Below are positions 7,080 through 15,808 of a DNA stretch of 34,082 nt, one piece after another (the first letter of the stretch is position 1; each line of letters opens with the position of its first letter). Under the pieces are notes generated by a model, which did not search any database, was not told the origin of the DNA, and worked only from the letters and a program-made list of their open reading frames with translations. The stretch is from Megasphaera micronuciformis F0359 (GTDB lineage Bacteria > Bacillota > Negativicutes > Veillonellales > Megasphaeraceae). The stretch spans positions 1 through 34,082 of the forward strand of contig NZ_GL538187.1 in assembly GCF_000165735.1 (NCBI RefSeq). The letters run 5' to 3'. Both the position numbers and the translations under genes were made by a program.

Positions 7080-7808
7080 TTATAAGTAACCTTTATTCTT
7101 TTTTATACCCAAAAGGTCCCGAACGACGGCACCGGCCATAATCAGACCGGCAACGGAAGGCACGAAGGATATACTGCCGGGGCTGACTCGTGCCGAATCT
7201 TCCGGTATCTTGTGTGTCACGGGAATTTCCTTGGAATAAACGACCTTCAGTCTGCGAATACCTCGTTCCTTCATTTTCTTACGCATAATTTTAGCCAACG
7301 GGTCGACAGATGTATTCTCGATATAGTCAAGTTCAAACAGTTCGGGATGCAGCTTATTACCGGCTCCCATGGAAGAAATGAGAGGAATACCGAGCTCATA
7401 TGCCTTTTCCGCAATAGCAATCTTGGCCGTCATATTATCGACGGCATCAACAATATAATCGGGGTTAACGTCTTTAATAAAGTCGGTATCTTCTTCGGGT
7501 AAGTAGAACCTCACTTGTGCGTCTACATAAATATCCGGATTGACAGATCTCACCCGTTCAGCCATAACCTCTGCCTTGGCCCTGCCTACAGTCGACGGCA
7601 GGGCTCCTAACTGACGATTGATATTCGATTCGTCAAAGACATCTTTATCGACAAGAGTGAGTTTACCGATGCCGGCTCGGACGAGGGCTTCCACTGTAAA
7701 GGATCCCACACCGCCCAATCCGAATACGAGTACGGACTTCGTCGCCAAGGCGGCGACCCCGTCAGAGCCGATCAGCTTTTCCGTCCGCACGGTATATTCT
7801 TTTTTCAT
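7080..7808 (-). CDS. tcdA: tRNA threonylcarbamoyladenosine dehydratase (TcdA/CsdL, E1-like)
   Basis: An E1/ThiF-superfamily ATP-dependent enzyme that cyclises t6A at position 37 of ANN-decoding tRNAs to ct6A. The 242-residue product has the nucleotide-binding GLGGVGS (30-36), the conserved acidic LVDKD stretch, NINRQ (62-66) and the VDAVDN block typical of the family; its length agrees with TcdA rather than ThiF or MoeB, and no C-terminal rhodanese domain is present. It begins directly after the stop of the glyoxalase-like gene, with GGAG inside that gene, so the two are cotranscribed. TsaC, which makes the t6A precursor, is encoded at 18376-19428. No good terminator is visible downstream. 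Confidence 0.88.
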   Translation of the reverse strand: MKKEYTVRTEKLIGSDGVAALATKSVLVFGLGGVGSFTVEALVRAGIGKLTLVDKDVFDESNINRQLGALPSTVGRAKAEVMAERVRSVNPDIYVDAQVRFYLPEEDTDFIKDVNPDYIVDAVDNMTAKIAIAEKAYELGIPLISSMGAGNKLHPELFELDYIENTSVDPLAKIMRKKMKERGIRRLKVVYSKEIPVTHKIPEDSARVSPGSISFVPSVAGLIMAGAVVRDLLGIKKNKGYL

Positions 7809-8177
7809 TTACATATTCTCCGGCACAATTTCCAGCCAATATCCGTCAGGATCGACAATAAAATAAATCCCCATATCCGGATTTTCATAAACGACACAAT
7901 CCATTTCTTTGTGCTTTTTCAAAGCACCTTCCATGTCGCTTACGGAAAAGGCCGTATGAAACTCGTTTTCACCGAGATTATACGGTTCCGTTCTCTTTTT
8001 GAGCCAAGTCAGCTCCAATTGGAACGGGCTGATACCGTCACCGAGATAGACAATGGTAAATTCATCTCCCCCGTCAATTCGCGATTGCTCCGTAAGTCCC
8101 AAGGCTTCTTTATAAAAGTCGAGACTTCTCTGTAAATCGAGAACATTAAAGTTTGTGTGTTTAAATGTAAATTGCAT
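7809..8177 (-). CDS. Lactoylglutathione lyase-like VOC-family metalloenzyme
   Basis: A small glyoxalase-I-type protein of the vicinal oxygen chelate fold. The 122-residue product retains two beta-alpha-beta-beta-beta modules and all four candidate metal ligands: His7, Glu55, His74 and Glu116. That favours an active glyoxalase that detoxifies methylglyoxal conjugates, although the thiol cofactor is unknown. The start is the ATG at 8177 after AAGGAG; the longer frame from 8210 lacks one. It lies 48 bases after sbcC and abuts tcdA, suggesting one transcript with sbcD-sbcC. Other VOC functions such as epimerase or resistance protein cannot be excluded. Confidence 0.82.
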   Translation of the reverse strand: MQFTFKHTNFNVLDLQRSLDFYKEALGLTEQSRIDGGDEFTIVYLGDGISPFQLELTWLKKRTEPYNLGENEFHTAFSVSDMEGALKKHKEMDCVVYENPDMGIYFIVDPDGYWLEIVPENM

Positions 8178-8225
8178 TTTATCTTCTCCTTTTATATCAA
8201 TATATACCATACAAAAACTTACTTA

Positions 8226-11200
8226 CTAATTTACTTCAAAAGCGGCTGTACTGCCCCTATTAGTCTTATTGACATGAAGTCGTGTCGTAATACGTTCCCG
8301 CAATTCGGATACATGGGAAATAATCCCCACTAAACGACCGCTTTCTTGCAGAGAACTCAGTACGCTCAATACCGTATCCAATGTTTCGCTGTCCAAGGTT
8401 CCGAAACCTTCATCAATAAAAATCGTATCAAGGCGTACACCGCCGGCATAGGCCTGGACCGTATCGGCTAATCCCAGAGCCAAGGCGGTAGAAGCCAGGA
8501 AGCTTTCACCGCCCGACAAGGTATTGGCCGGCCTGGCACAACCCGTATATTGATCAAACACCTCTATATCCAGACCGATCTGTTTTACCCGTTTGTCTTC
8601 CCATGTCGTAGAACGTTGTAACGAATAGCGTCGGCGACTCATAATGGCAAGGCGCAAGTTGGCTGCCGTCAAAACCTCATCAAGCAGAGCTCCCAACACA
8701 TACCGTTCCAAACTGATACCGCTCTGCTTACCCGACGTCAACTCATAGAGACCGCCGACGGCGGCAAATTGTTTCTGCAACTCGTTCTGCTCGTTGCGCA
8801 ACTGCCGAATTTGCCCTATGGCCTTATCCATATTTTCCAAGACGACCTTTGCATGTTCCGCCGCAGCGACCAGAGCCTTATATGCCGCATCTTTTTCAGC
8901 CAATATTCTTTCGCTTTCCTTTAAATCGGGCCGTGTCTTGCCTGCTGTTTCCTTGCGTTCCGCAGCTATCTGCCCTTCTACACGATGAACTGCCGCACTG
9001 TACTCGTCAATACGCCTTTTCAATTCATCTCGTTGGTCGATTGACGCCTGCATGAGCCGACAATCGTCCCAGCTTGCGAAGCCGTCGGCGAGAACCTTTG
9101 CCGTTAACGCCTTTTTTTCCGCCCCGTACTTTTCACGCAGACGTGCTACTTCTCCACACAGGTTCGCTATCTCACCTCTACTTGTAGCAATACGCTTCTC
9201 TACGTTGCGCACGAGATCTTCTAAATCCCGTTTTTCTTTGTCATAAGCCTGAACGACCGCATCTATGTCGCACAATCGTTTTTCTGCGTTCTCTATGTTA
9301 CGGTACTCAAGAGGTACATCTTTTTCCAAATTTTGAACGATCACCTTTTTTTCAATGCGACTTCGTTCGGCTTCATCGAAAAGACGAGTCTTCTCATCTT
9401 TCTGAAGTAAGGCGGCTTGACGTTCTTTCTGAATCGCGTCGATTCTTTCCGTAAACGACTTGTACTCAGCCGCCTTCTTGCACAATCCTTCGTATTCTTC
9501 CTTCGCCTGCCGTTCCTTCTCCAGCCAGACTGCTATATCACCGTCTGCCGGAACTTCTTCCCGCAAGCGAGTATGCTCATCCTCCTTGGCTTTCAAAAAA
9601 GCCTCTTGGCGTGAACGATACATTTGAGAGTCTGTCAGCTTCGCCTTAGCAGTCGCCAAGACCGTTTCAGCCGCCGTTACTTCGTCTTCTGTAGGAATCT
9701 GTCCCGTTTCACTTGCCGGTGCCGGATGATAGAGAGAACCGCACACGGGACAAGGATGATTTTCTTCCAACTCTTTTGCCAAGACGGCGGCTTGTCCGCT
9801 AAGGCGGGCTATTTGTAAGGTCTTAACTGTCAAATCGGCTTTCTTTTCCGCTTTTTCCGCCGCCTCTACGGCACTTTGAGCCGTCTGACAGGTCTCCTTC
9901 AAGGCTCTTATATCATTTAAAAGCGACTGAGCCGTCTGTTCAGTCTTGACACGTTCCTCACATTGCCGTACAACGACGGAAGCCTTCTCCGCCGCTTCCG
10001 GTGCGGTTTTCAACTTTTCCCTTGCCGCTTTTATTCTACCTTCTTCTTCATCCAACGCAGTATAAGCCGCAATGACATCATTTAACACACGTGATGCTTC
10101 GGCAGAAGCCTTTTCGGCTCGAACCAGTTCCGCCTGTGCCTGTCCGAGCCCCTGTACCTTCGGCAATAAATTTCGCAATACGAGGGCTTCCCTTTCACTT
10201 GCATCCCTCTCTTCCTGCTTTTTTGCCACGGCTTGAAGTTGCGCCTGTTTTTCCTTCAGTTCTTCCTCTTCCCGTAGGTTAGCCGCTTCCTTTTCATCAA
10301 GAAGACGTTTGCGTGCTTTCCCTTCCGTCTCCCATTGTGCCAACGACCTGTACTGCGGTTCGTAAACAGCCGCTTTATTTAAAATATCCAACTGTTTTTC
10401 CCGTTCTTTTTGAACTTCGCTGCCGGCTTGCAAGGTCTGTAACTCACGTTCCGCCTTTTCCAAGGCTGCAAAATGAGATTCTACGAGTCGGTCCGTTTCA
10501 GCTTGTTTCCGTCTTGCCGCCAAGTCATCGGCACTCGCTTTTACCTCACGGCGAGCCGCTTCGACATCGGCCGTACGTTTTTCCCGTTCGCCCTCTATCT
10601 GAGCTTCTTCGCTTAAGCCCAAATCGTGTAAAATGCGGTCGACTTCGGCATTTCCGTCTTTCTGACGACTGGACAAGGCATCATACCTGGACCTCACACG
10701 CTCTTGGAAATCCTCGTATTTTTGAGTGCGAAACAGGGTCTGCATAATCTTTTGCCGTTCATCCGACTTGGCCAACAGGAGCTTTCTGAAATCGCCTTGC
10801 GGTAAGAGGACGACTTGGCGAAACTGTTCGGACTTAAATCCCAGAAGAGCTTCTACAGCCGTCGTAACTTCCGGCTTTTTAACTCCCATAAGCCGCAAAT
10901 CCGTCCCGTCTTTATCCGTTTCATAAAAAGCCGTCTTCGCTTTGACTCTCTTCATAGTACCGTTTTTCGCAGCAATTTCCTGTTCGGGATTGCGTTCAAT
11001 GCGATAGTATTTTTGTCCCACGGAAAAACGAAAAGACACACGCGTCATCGTTTCAGGTGTCGCATGTTCACTGCGCATATGTGCTCCTGTTCGTTCATTG
11101 CCGCTCGTATGTCCGTAAAGAGCATAGGTTATGGCGTCAAGAATCGTCGTCTTCCCGGCCCCGGTAGGTCCGTAAATCAGGAAAAGAGTCTTATCACCGA

Positions 11201-11273
11201 GTAAGCGAAAATCCAGGACCTGTCGTCCCGCATAGGGTCCGAAGGCATCCATTTCCAAGTAAATCGGTCTCAT
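8226..11273 (-). CDS. sbcC: Exonuclease SbcCD subunit C (Rad50-like ATPase)
   Basis: The ATPase and DNA-bridging subunit of the SbcCD nuclease, which cleaves hairpins and processes DNA ends. The 1015-residue product has Walker A GPTGAGKT (35-42), two long charged coiled coils (about 175-490 and 530-850) flanking the zinc-hook CPVC (508-511), and at the C-terminus the ABC signature LSGGES, Walker B TIFIDEGFG with a D-loop, and the ISHV switch histidine. It overlaps the sbcD stop by ATGA, so translation is coupled. Length is in the usual range for Firmicutes SbcC. All catalytic parts appear intact. Confidence 0.95.
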   Translation of the reverse strand: MRPIYLEMDAFGPYAGRQVLDFRLLGDKTLFLIYGPTGAGKTTILDAITYALYGHTSGNERTGAHMRSEHATPETMTRVSFRFSVGQKYYRIERNPEQEIAAKNGTMKRVKAKTAFYETDKDGTDLRLMGVKKPEVTTAVEALLGFKSEQFRQVVLLPQGDFRKLLLAKSDERQKIMQTLFRTQKYEDFQERVRSRYDALSSRQKDGNAEVDRILHDLGLSEEAQIEGEREKRTADVEAARREVKASADDLAARRKQAETDRLVESHFAALEKAERELQTLQAGSEVQKEREKQLDILNKAAVYEPQYRSLAQWETEGKARKRLLDEKEAANLREEEELKEKQAQLQAVAKKQEERDASEREALVLRNLLPKVQGLGQAQAELVRAEKASAEASRVLNDVIAAYTALDEEEGRIKAAREKLKTAPEAAEKASVVVRQCEERVKTEQTAQSLLNDIRALKETCQTAQSAVEAAEKAEKKADLTVKTLQIARLSGQAAVLAKELEENHPCPVCGSLYHPAPASETGQIPTEDEVTAAETVLATAKAKLTDSQMYRSRQEAFLKAKEDEHTRLREEVPADGDIAVWLEKERQAKEEYEGLCKKAAEYKSFTERIDAIQKERQAALLQKDEKTRLFDEAERSRIEKKVIVQNLEKDVPLEYRNIENAEKRLCDIDAVVQAYDKEKRDLEDLVRNVEKRIATSRGEIANLCGEVARLREKYGAEKKALTAKVLADGFASWDDCRLMQASIDQRDELKRRIDEYSAAVHRVEGQIAAERKETAGKTRPDLKESERILAEKDAAYKALVAAAEHAKVVLENMDKAIGQIRQLRNEQNELQKQFAAVGGLYELTSGKQSGISLERYVLGALLDEVLTAANLRLAIMSRRRYSLQRSTTWEDKRVKQIGLDIEVFDQYTGCARPANTLSGGESFLASTALALGLADTVQAYAGGVRLDTIFIDEGFGTLDSETLDTVLSVLSSLQESGRLVGIISHVSELRERITTRLHVNKTNRGSTAAFEVN

Positions 11274-12421
11274 TCTCTCTCTCCTTCTTCATCATACAGT
11301 TCCTTCCACACCTTCTCAATAAGACGCCTTTCCTCTTCCGACAAAGGCTGATCGGGCCTCATAGCTTCAGCGAAAGACGCAAAGAGCTCCATATCGCTGA
11401 AAGACCTCAATAGGTGCGAACGTTGGCCTGATGTTTCGGCCACAACCCGTTCAGGCATTTCCATTGCCATCAGATTGGGATACTTACGTCGTCCCTTTCC
11501 CATAGCGTCGAGAATGGGCTCCTTATCCTTTAACCGTAACATGACATAATCATCCGTATGCTCGTCGGCCGCTTCCATAATTTCCGAGAAATATCCGGTT
11601 ATAACCCGTACATCTCGAGAGGCTTCCAAGGGATGAAAATCCGTCTTGACGCGCCCGTCTCCATCTATTTCAACAAGGATAACCCCTTTTTGCTGCGAGG
11701 CTTCACTGAAAGAATACTTCATAGGACTGCCGGCATATCTGACGGTGTCGCTTCCTGCTTTCTGAGGCCCGTGCAAATGCCCCAATGCGGCATACGTAAA
11801 GGGTTCAAATATATCGGCACCTACAGCATCGGTGCCGCCTACGGCCAAGGGACGCTCCGAGTCACTACCCGTGCTTCCTGCTAAAAAAGCATGGCCTACC
11901 GCTACGCTTCTCCGTCCGGGTATAAGTCGTTTGCACGCATCGTCCCGTATTTTTAAGAGAGCTTCTTCATGGTCATGAATCGTTGTGTCCCCATACAAGA
12001 GCCGCACTTTAGCCGGATCCGCATAAGGCAGGAGCACGAAATCAACAGGGCCGTACGAATCACTCAATGTCACAACAGTTCCGGAAAGAACGGGATCACC
12101 GGCTATATACAGACCTTCTCTTTTTAATAACGGACCGGCGAAATCAAGACGTCTACCACTATCGTGATTGCCGCCTATAACGATAAAGGGAATCTTCAAG
12201 TCTTCTACAATTTTCGTCACTACATGACTGAATAATTCCACCGCTTCCGCCGGAGGCAAACTGCGATCATAAACATCGCCTGCCAAGACGACCGCATGGG
12301 GATGATAAGACTCGACAAGCGGTAAAAACTGCTCGGTCAGCAACTGCCGTTGCATATCCGTTAAGTATTCTCCGTAGAACATCTTCCCCAAATGCCAGTC
12401 TGCCGTATGTATGATTTTCAT
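11270..12421 (-). CDS. sbcD: Exonuclease SbcCD subunit D (Mre11-like nuclease)
   Basis: The Mn-dependent nuclease subunit partnering SbcC. Phosphodiesterase motifs appear in order: HTADWHLGK at the N-terminus, GDVYDR, GGNHDS, and GHLH further on, giving the full set of metal ligands. I use the ATG at 12421 (383 residues) after AAAGGA; the frame extends 32 codons upstream through the promoter, so the longer version is unlikely. Its final TGA overlaps the sbcC ATG. It heads the probable operon sbcD-sbcC-glyoxalase-tcdA. Confidence 0.95.
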   Translation of the reverse strand: MKIIHTADWHLGKMFYGEYLTDMQRQLLTEQFLPLVESYHPHAVVLAGDVYDRSLPPAEAVELFSHVVTKIVEDLKIPFIVIGGNHDSGRRLDFAGPLLKREGLYIAGDPVLSGTVVTLSDSYGPVDFVLLPYADPAKVRLLYGDTTIHDHEEALLKIRDDACKRLIPGRRSVAVGHAFLAGSTGSDSERPLAVGGTDAVGADIFEPFTYAALGHLHGPQKAGSDTVRYAGSPMKYSFSEASQQKGVILVEIDGDGRVKTDFHPLEASRDVRVITGYFSEIMEAADEHTDDYVMLRLKDKEPILDAMGKGRRKYPNLMAMEMPERVVAETSGQRSHLLRSFSDMELFASFAEAMRPDQPLSEEERRLIEKVWKELYDEEGERE

Positions 12422-12458
12422 AATACAGTCCTTTCCGCTTACAATGTAATGTGAATCA

Positions 12459-12467
12459 ATTATAGCA
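12459..12467 (-). promoter_or_regulatory. Extended -10 promoter of sbcD
   Basis: On the minus strand TGCTATAAT gives a perfect -10 (12459-12464) with the TGn extension. No good -35 lies at the right distance, which extended -10 promoters tolerate. It is 38 bases upstream of the sbcD ATG. Confidence 0.6.
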
Positions 12468-12501
12468 TATCCCTTGAATAGACCGAGATATAGTGACAGA
12501 A

Positions 12502-12530
12502 AAAAGCTGCGAGACACGCTCGCAGCTTTT
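12502..12530 (-). terminator. Rho-independent terminator of perR
   Basis: A perfect 12-bp stem (12519-12530 with 12502-12513) with a 5-base loop continues into T residues on the minus strand, 14 bases after the perR stop. It separates perR from the sbcD operon. Confidence 0.9.
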
Positions 12531-12544
12531 AAGGCATCTTCATA

Positions 12545-12967
12545 CTATACTTTTTTATTGCGGCATTGGGGACATAATCCCGTAAATGCTACACCGACGG
12601 AGTCGACTACATAACCTGTCTGCTCAGCCGCCGCCTTGGCCATACCATCCTGGTCAATGTCCACGTCTGCAATTTGATTGCACGACGTGCAGCGAATGTG
12701 TGCGTGAGGCATTGTATTATAATCGTAACGATGGGCATCTTCACCGCATTGCAATACTTTAACAACACCGATTTTCGCAAAGATTTCCATCGTCTTGTAT
12801 ACAGTAGCCAAACTCATGGAAGGATACTGAGGTTGTAACTCTCGGTAAATGACTTCCGCATTCGGATGCGTCGGATTATGCTCGATTACTGCATATACAG
12901 CCAATCGTTGCGGCGTAACTTTATATCCGTTTTGCCGTAACACTTCAGCAATATCCACTATAGCCAC
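12545..12967 (-). CDS. perR: Peroxide-sensing repressor PerR (Fur family)
   Basis: A metal-dependent dimeric repressor that controls peroxide defence. The 140-residue product has the winged-helix VTPQRLAVY...SMSLATVYKTMEIF and two structural zinc pairs, CTSC and CPQC. It also keeps every regulatory-metal ligand of B. subtilis PerR at the aligned places: the His of THPNAE, the Asp of HRYDY, the His pair of PHAHI, and the Asp of IADVD where Fur usually has Glu. The start is taken as GTG at 12967 after AAGG; a GTG at 12958 is possible. It is divergent from tex, and a palindrome sits in its own promoter, which suggests autorepression. No oxidative-stress gene is adjacent. Confidence 0.87.
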   Translation of the reverse strand: MAIVDIAEVLRQNGYKVTPQRLAVYAVIEHNPTHPNAEVIYRELQPQYPSMSLATVYKTMEIFAKIGVVKVLQCGEDAHRYDYNTMPHAHIRCTSCNQIADVDIDQDGMAKAAAEQTGYVVDSVGVAFTGLCPQCRNKKV

Positions 12968-13036
12968 CCCCCCTTCTGTGTTGATACCTGTAAAAAACGC
13001 TCTTTCCTTTTACAGATAGAGAATTTTCTTTATTAA

Positions 13037-13065
13037 ATTGTAACCGTTATTAATGAAATAATCAA
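13037..13065 (-). promoter_or_regulatory. perR promoter with Per-box-like palindrome
   Basis: On the minus strand TTGATT (13060-13065), 17 bases, TACAAT (13037-13042). The dyad TTATT-N5-AATAA (13047-13061) fills the spacer and touches the -35. It matches 9 of 14 arm positions of the 7-1-7 TTATAAT-N-ATTATAA box, so it is a plausible but imperfect PerR operator. Confidence 0.65.
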
Positions 13066-13114
13066 TAGGGTAATTGAAATTTTTTATTAATTTTCTTGCA
13101 TAGACCGTATCTCA

Positions 13115-13143
13115 TTGACGCCGCCCTTGTTTTTCCGCATAAT
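13115..13143 (+). promoter_or_regulatory. tex promoter
   Basis: TTGACG (13115-13120), 17 bases, CATAAT (13138-13143), 22 bases before the tex ATG. One mismatch in each hexamer. Confidence 0.75.
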
Positions 13144-13164
13144 AGGCCGAGAAAGGAGTCTACC

Positions 13165-15339
13165 ATGACAGAAGACCGGATTATATACAATATAGCCTCT
13201 GATTTGAAAATCAAGCCGCATCAGGTAAAGGCAACCCTCCATTTACTGGAAGAAAAAAACACGATTCCCTTTATCGCACGCTATCGTAAAGAAGCGACAG
13301 GCTCCTTGGATGAAGTACAGTTGCGAGCCGTACAGGAACGTTTTGAATATGAAAGCCTCCTGGCCGACCGCAAAAAAACCGTGGAGCAAAGTATTCGTGA
13401 ACAGGGGCTTTGGACACAAGACCTGTCTCGTTCCTTGGAAAAAGCAACTCTTCTTCGCGAAGTAGAAGATCTATACCTTCCTTACAAACCGAAAAAACGA
13501 ACAAAGGCTTCAGCCGCTCGTGAAGCGGGCTTGGCCCCCTTTGCAGAAAGAATGATACGGCAAAATCAGCGTGATCCGTCGCCGGAAAGGGTAGCCGCAT
13601 CTTATGTAAACGATACCGTTCTTTCTACAGAAGATGCGATTAACGGAGCTCTTTATATTATTGCCGAAACCCTGTCGGAAAATGCCGACTGCCGACAAGC
13701 CATTCGCAAGGACCTTTGGAAACATGCCGTACTGGAGTGTTCCCTAAATGTTGATGAAGACGAAGCCGGTCCTTTTGCTACTTATAAAGACTACAGCGAA
13801 CGAATTTCTCTCATGCCGAGCCATCGAATTCTTGCCGTTACTCGCGGAGAAAGTCTGAAAATATTAAAAGTACGTTTACAAGCCGACCATGAAGCCCATA
13901 TAGAACGTTTATCCCGGCAACTCATTACCGGACCTTCGCCGTATACGAGCTTACTCAAAGCGGCGGCGACCGACAGCTACAAGCGCCTTATTTTTCCGCA
14001 ATTGGAAAGAGAAATAAGAAACGAACTCTTCGAACGCGGTGAAAAACAGGCCATTACGATTTTCTCCGAAAATCTACGCAGTCTTTTGATGCAACCGCCC
14101 TTTACGCAACAAACGATCCTCGGTCTGGACCCGGGATACCGCACCGGTTGCAAAGCTGCCGTCATCGATCCTACAGGAAATGTCCTTGACTACGGTACGT
14201 GCATGCTCACCGGTTCGGAAAAACAAAAAAGCCTGGCTGCCGACACGCTTACCCGTTTTATTAAGACCTACGGAGTCAATCTCATCTCCATCGGCAACGG
14301 TACAGCTTCTTATGAAACGGAACAATTTGTATCTGCCCTGATTGGTGACAGAAAACTTCCGTGCTCCTACATTATCACCAATGAATCCGGGGCCTCCGTA
14401 TACTCCGCCTCCGATTTGGCACGTGCCGAACTTCCGGACCTGGATGTAACCATCCGCGGTGCCGTATCCATTGCCCGGCGTATCCAAGACCCCTTGGCCG
14501 AATTCATAAAAATCGACCCTAAGTCCATCGGAGTCGGCCAATACCAACATGACGTAAATCAGAAAAAGCTGACTTCCGCCTTGGATGACATTGTTGAATC
14601 GGTAGTAAATCGAGTAGGTGTTGATTTAAATACAGCCTCTCAAGCCTTATTACAACATATTTCAGGACTGACAGCCGCCACGGCAGGCAATATTGTAGCT
14701 TACCGTAATACTAACGGTCCCTTTCACAGTCGCAAAGAGCTGAAAAAAATCCCGCGCTTAGGTGCCGCTACCTTTACTCAATGTGCGGGCTTCTTACGCA
14801 TAAAAGACGGCACCGACCCCCTGGATAATACCTCCGTACATCCCGAATCCTATAATTTGACAAAAAAGATTGCTGCTCATTACGGATTCAGTCTCCACGA
14901 CTTGAAAGACGAAATGCATCTAGATGATTTAAAAAAGAAAGTTCAAGAAAGTGATGCCGCCATATTAGCTCCCCTTCTTGATGCCGGCGAACCGACTATA
15001 CGCGATATTATTTCCGAACTTCGCAAACCCGGTCGCGATATTCGCAGCGATCTGCCTCAACCTTTAACGCGAAAAAAACTCATGTCTCTTGACGAGCTTC
15101 AAGTGGGGACTGTCGTAAAAGGAACGGTGCAGAACGTGGTTGACTTCGGAGCCTTCGTCGACTTCGGTTTGAAAACGGCAGGACTTATACACCGCTCCGA
15201 GCTGAGCACTCGTCCCTTTAAACACCCCTTGGATATCCTTCATACCGGTGATATTGTAGAAGCGCAAATCATCGGCGTTGAAGCCAAAAAAAATCGTATC
15301 GCCCTATCAATAAAGGCTCTCGAAAAAGTCAAAAACTGA
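13165..15339 (+). CDS. tex: Tex-family RNA-binding transcription accessory protein
   Basis: Tex is a conserved cytoplasmic nucleic-acid-binding protein related to eukaryotic Spt6. The 724-residue product shows the usual order: N-terminal helical Tex domain (IPFIARYRKEATGSLDEVQLR), a YqgF/RNase H-like domain beginning LGLDPGYRTGCKAAV, helix-hairpin-helix pairs (LNTASQALLQHISGL...) and a C-terminal S1 RNA-binding domain (GTVVKGTVQNVVDFGAFVDFG). The ATG at 13165 is six bases after AGGAG; the frame extends 23 codons upstream through the promoter, so the longer start is rejected. It is monocistronic, divergent from perR; no clear terminator follows in the roughly 110 bases before the next promoter. 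Confidence 0.95.
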   Translation: MTEDRIIYNIASDLKIKPHQVKATLHLLEEKNTIPFIARYRKEATGSLDEVQLRAVQERFEYESLLADRKKTVEQSIREQGLWTQDLSRSLEKATLLREVEDLYLPYKPKKRTKASAAREAGLAPFAERMIRQNQRDPSPERVAASYVNDTVLSTEDAINGALYIIAETLSENADCRQAIRKDLWKHAVLECSLNVDEDEAGPFATYKDYSERISLMPSHRILAVTRGESLKILKVRLQADHEAHIERLSRQLITGPSPYTSLLKAAATDSYKRLIFPQLEREIRNELFERGEKQAITIFSENLRSLLMQPPFTQQTILGLDPGYRTGCKAAVIDPTGNVLDYGTCMLTGSEKQKSLAADTLTRFIKTYGVNLISIGNGTASYETEQFVSALIGDRKLPCSYIITNESGASVYSASDLARAELPDLDVTIRGAVSIARRIQDPLAEFIKIDPKSIGVGQYQHDVNQKKLTSALDDIVESVVNRVGVDLNTASQALLQHISGLTAATAGNIVAYRNTNGPFHSRKELKKIPRLGAATFTQCAGFLRIKDGTDPLDNTSVHPESYNLTKKIAAHYGFSLHDLKDEMHLDDLKKKVQESDAAILAPLLDAGEPTIRDIISELRKPGRDIRSDLPQPLTRKKLMSLDELQVGTVVKGTVQNVVDFGAFVDFGLKTAGLIHRSELSTRPFKHPLDILHTGDIVEAQIIGVEAKKNRIALSIKALEKVKN

Positions 15340-15450
15340 AGACCCTGTCACTGATTCATACAACCGGAAATTCCTTCTTTATATATTAAGAATAAATTAT
15401 TACATGCTTTTAACTTCTCTTTTAATTGCAAAATTTCTTCATTTTTTTAT

Positions 15451-15479
15451 TTGACAGTATCAATTTCTCATGATAGACT
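15451..15479 (+). promoter_or_regulatory. Promoter of the metY T-box transcript
   Basis: A perfect TTGACA (15451-15456), 17 bases, then TAGACT (15474-15479). The predicted start near 15486 is at the 5' end of the T-box leader. Confidence 0.75.
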
Positions 15480-15485
15480 TACGTC

Positions 15486-15758
15486 ATCAAATTAATACAG
15501 GTGCAATGAAGAGAAGAGTACATGAGAGTGACTGTCACAGAGAGCTTCCGTTTCGGTGCAAGGAAGTACATGATATTTCATGGAAGATGGCCTCTGAGCA
15601 GGTAGCCGAATAATTAAGCTGCCCGGGAACACCCGTTACAGTGTTAGAGTATTCAGGGCCTTGTGCCTGCGTACTTGAAAAGGCATATATCGCGAGGTAT
15701 ATGTGAAATTGGGTGGTAACACGGTACTTCCGTCCCTTATGGGGCGGAAGTTTTTTTT
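15486..15758 (+). promoter_or_regulatory. T-box leader with methionine specifier (AUG)
   Basis: An uncharged-tRNA sensor that antiterminates transcription. Stem I shows the AGAGAGC bulge region (about 15539-15545), the CTTCC/GGAAG stem and the GGTGCAAG apical loop (15555-15562). The specifier codon reads ATG (15587-15589), just before GCCTCTGAG, where T-box specifiers are found. The T-box sequence is GGGTGGTAACACGG (15711-15724); its TGGT fits a tRNA ending ACCA. The terminator is an 11-bp stem (15726-15736 with 15741-15751) followed by eight T. Uncharged tRNA-Met should switch metY on. Confidence 0.93.
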
Positions 15759-15808
15759 ATGGTCCCGACTGACTATCATTATTTTATAAGTCTATGGAGG
15801 AAACAAAC

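Noticed and set aside
12421-12517. N-terminal extension of SbcD (32 extra codons)
   Set aside because: It crosses the extended -10 promoter; the ATG at 12421 gives the canonical MKIIHTADWHLG start after AAAGGA.
13096-13164. N-terminal extension of Tex (23 codons)
   Set aside because: It overlaps the TTGACG-N17-CATAAT promoter; the ATG at 13165 has AGGAG at ideal spacing.
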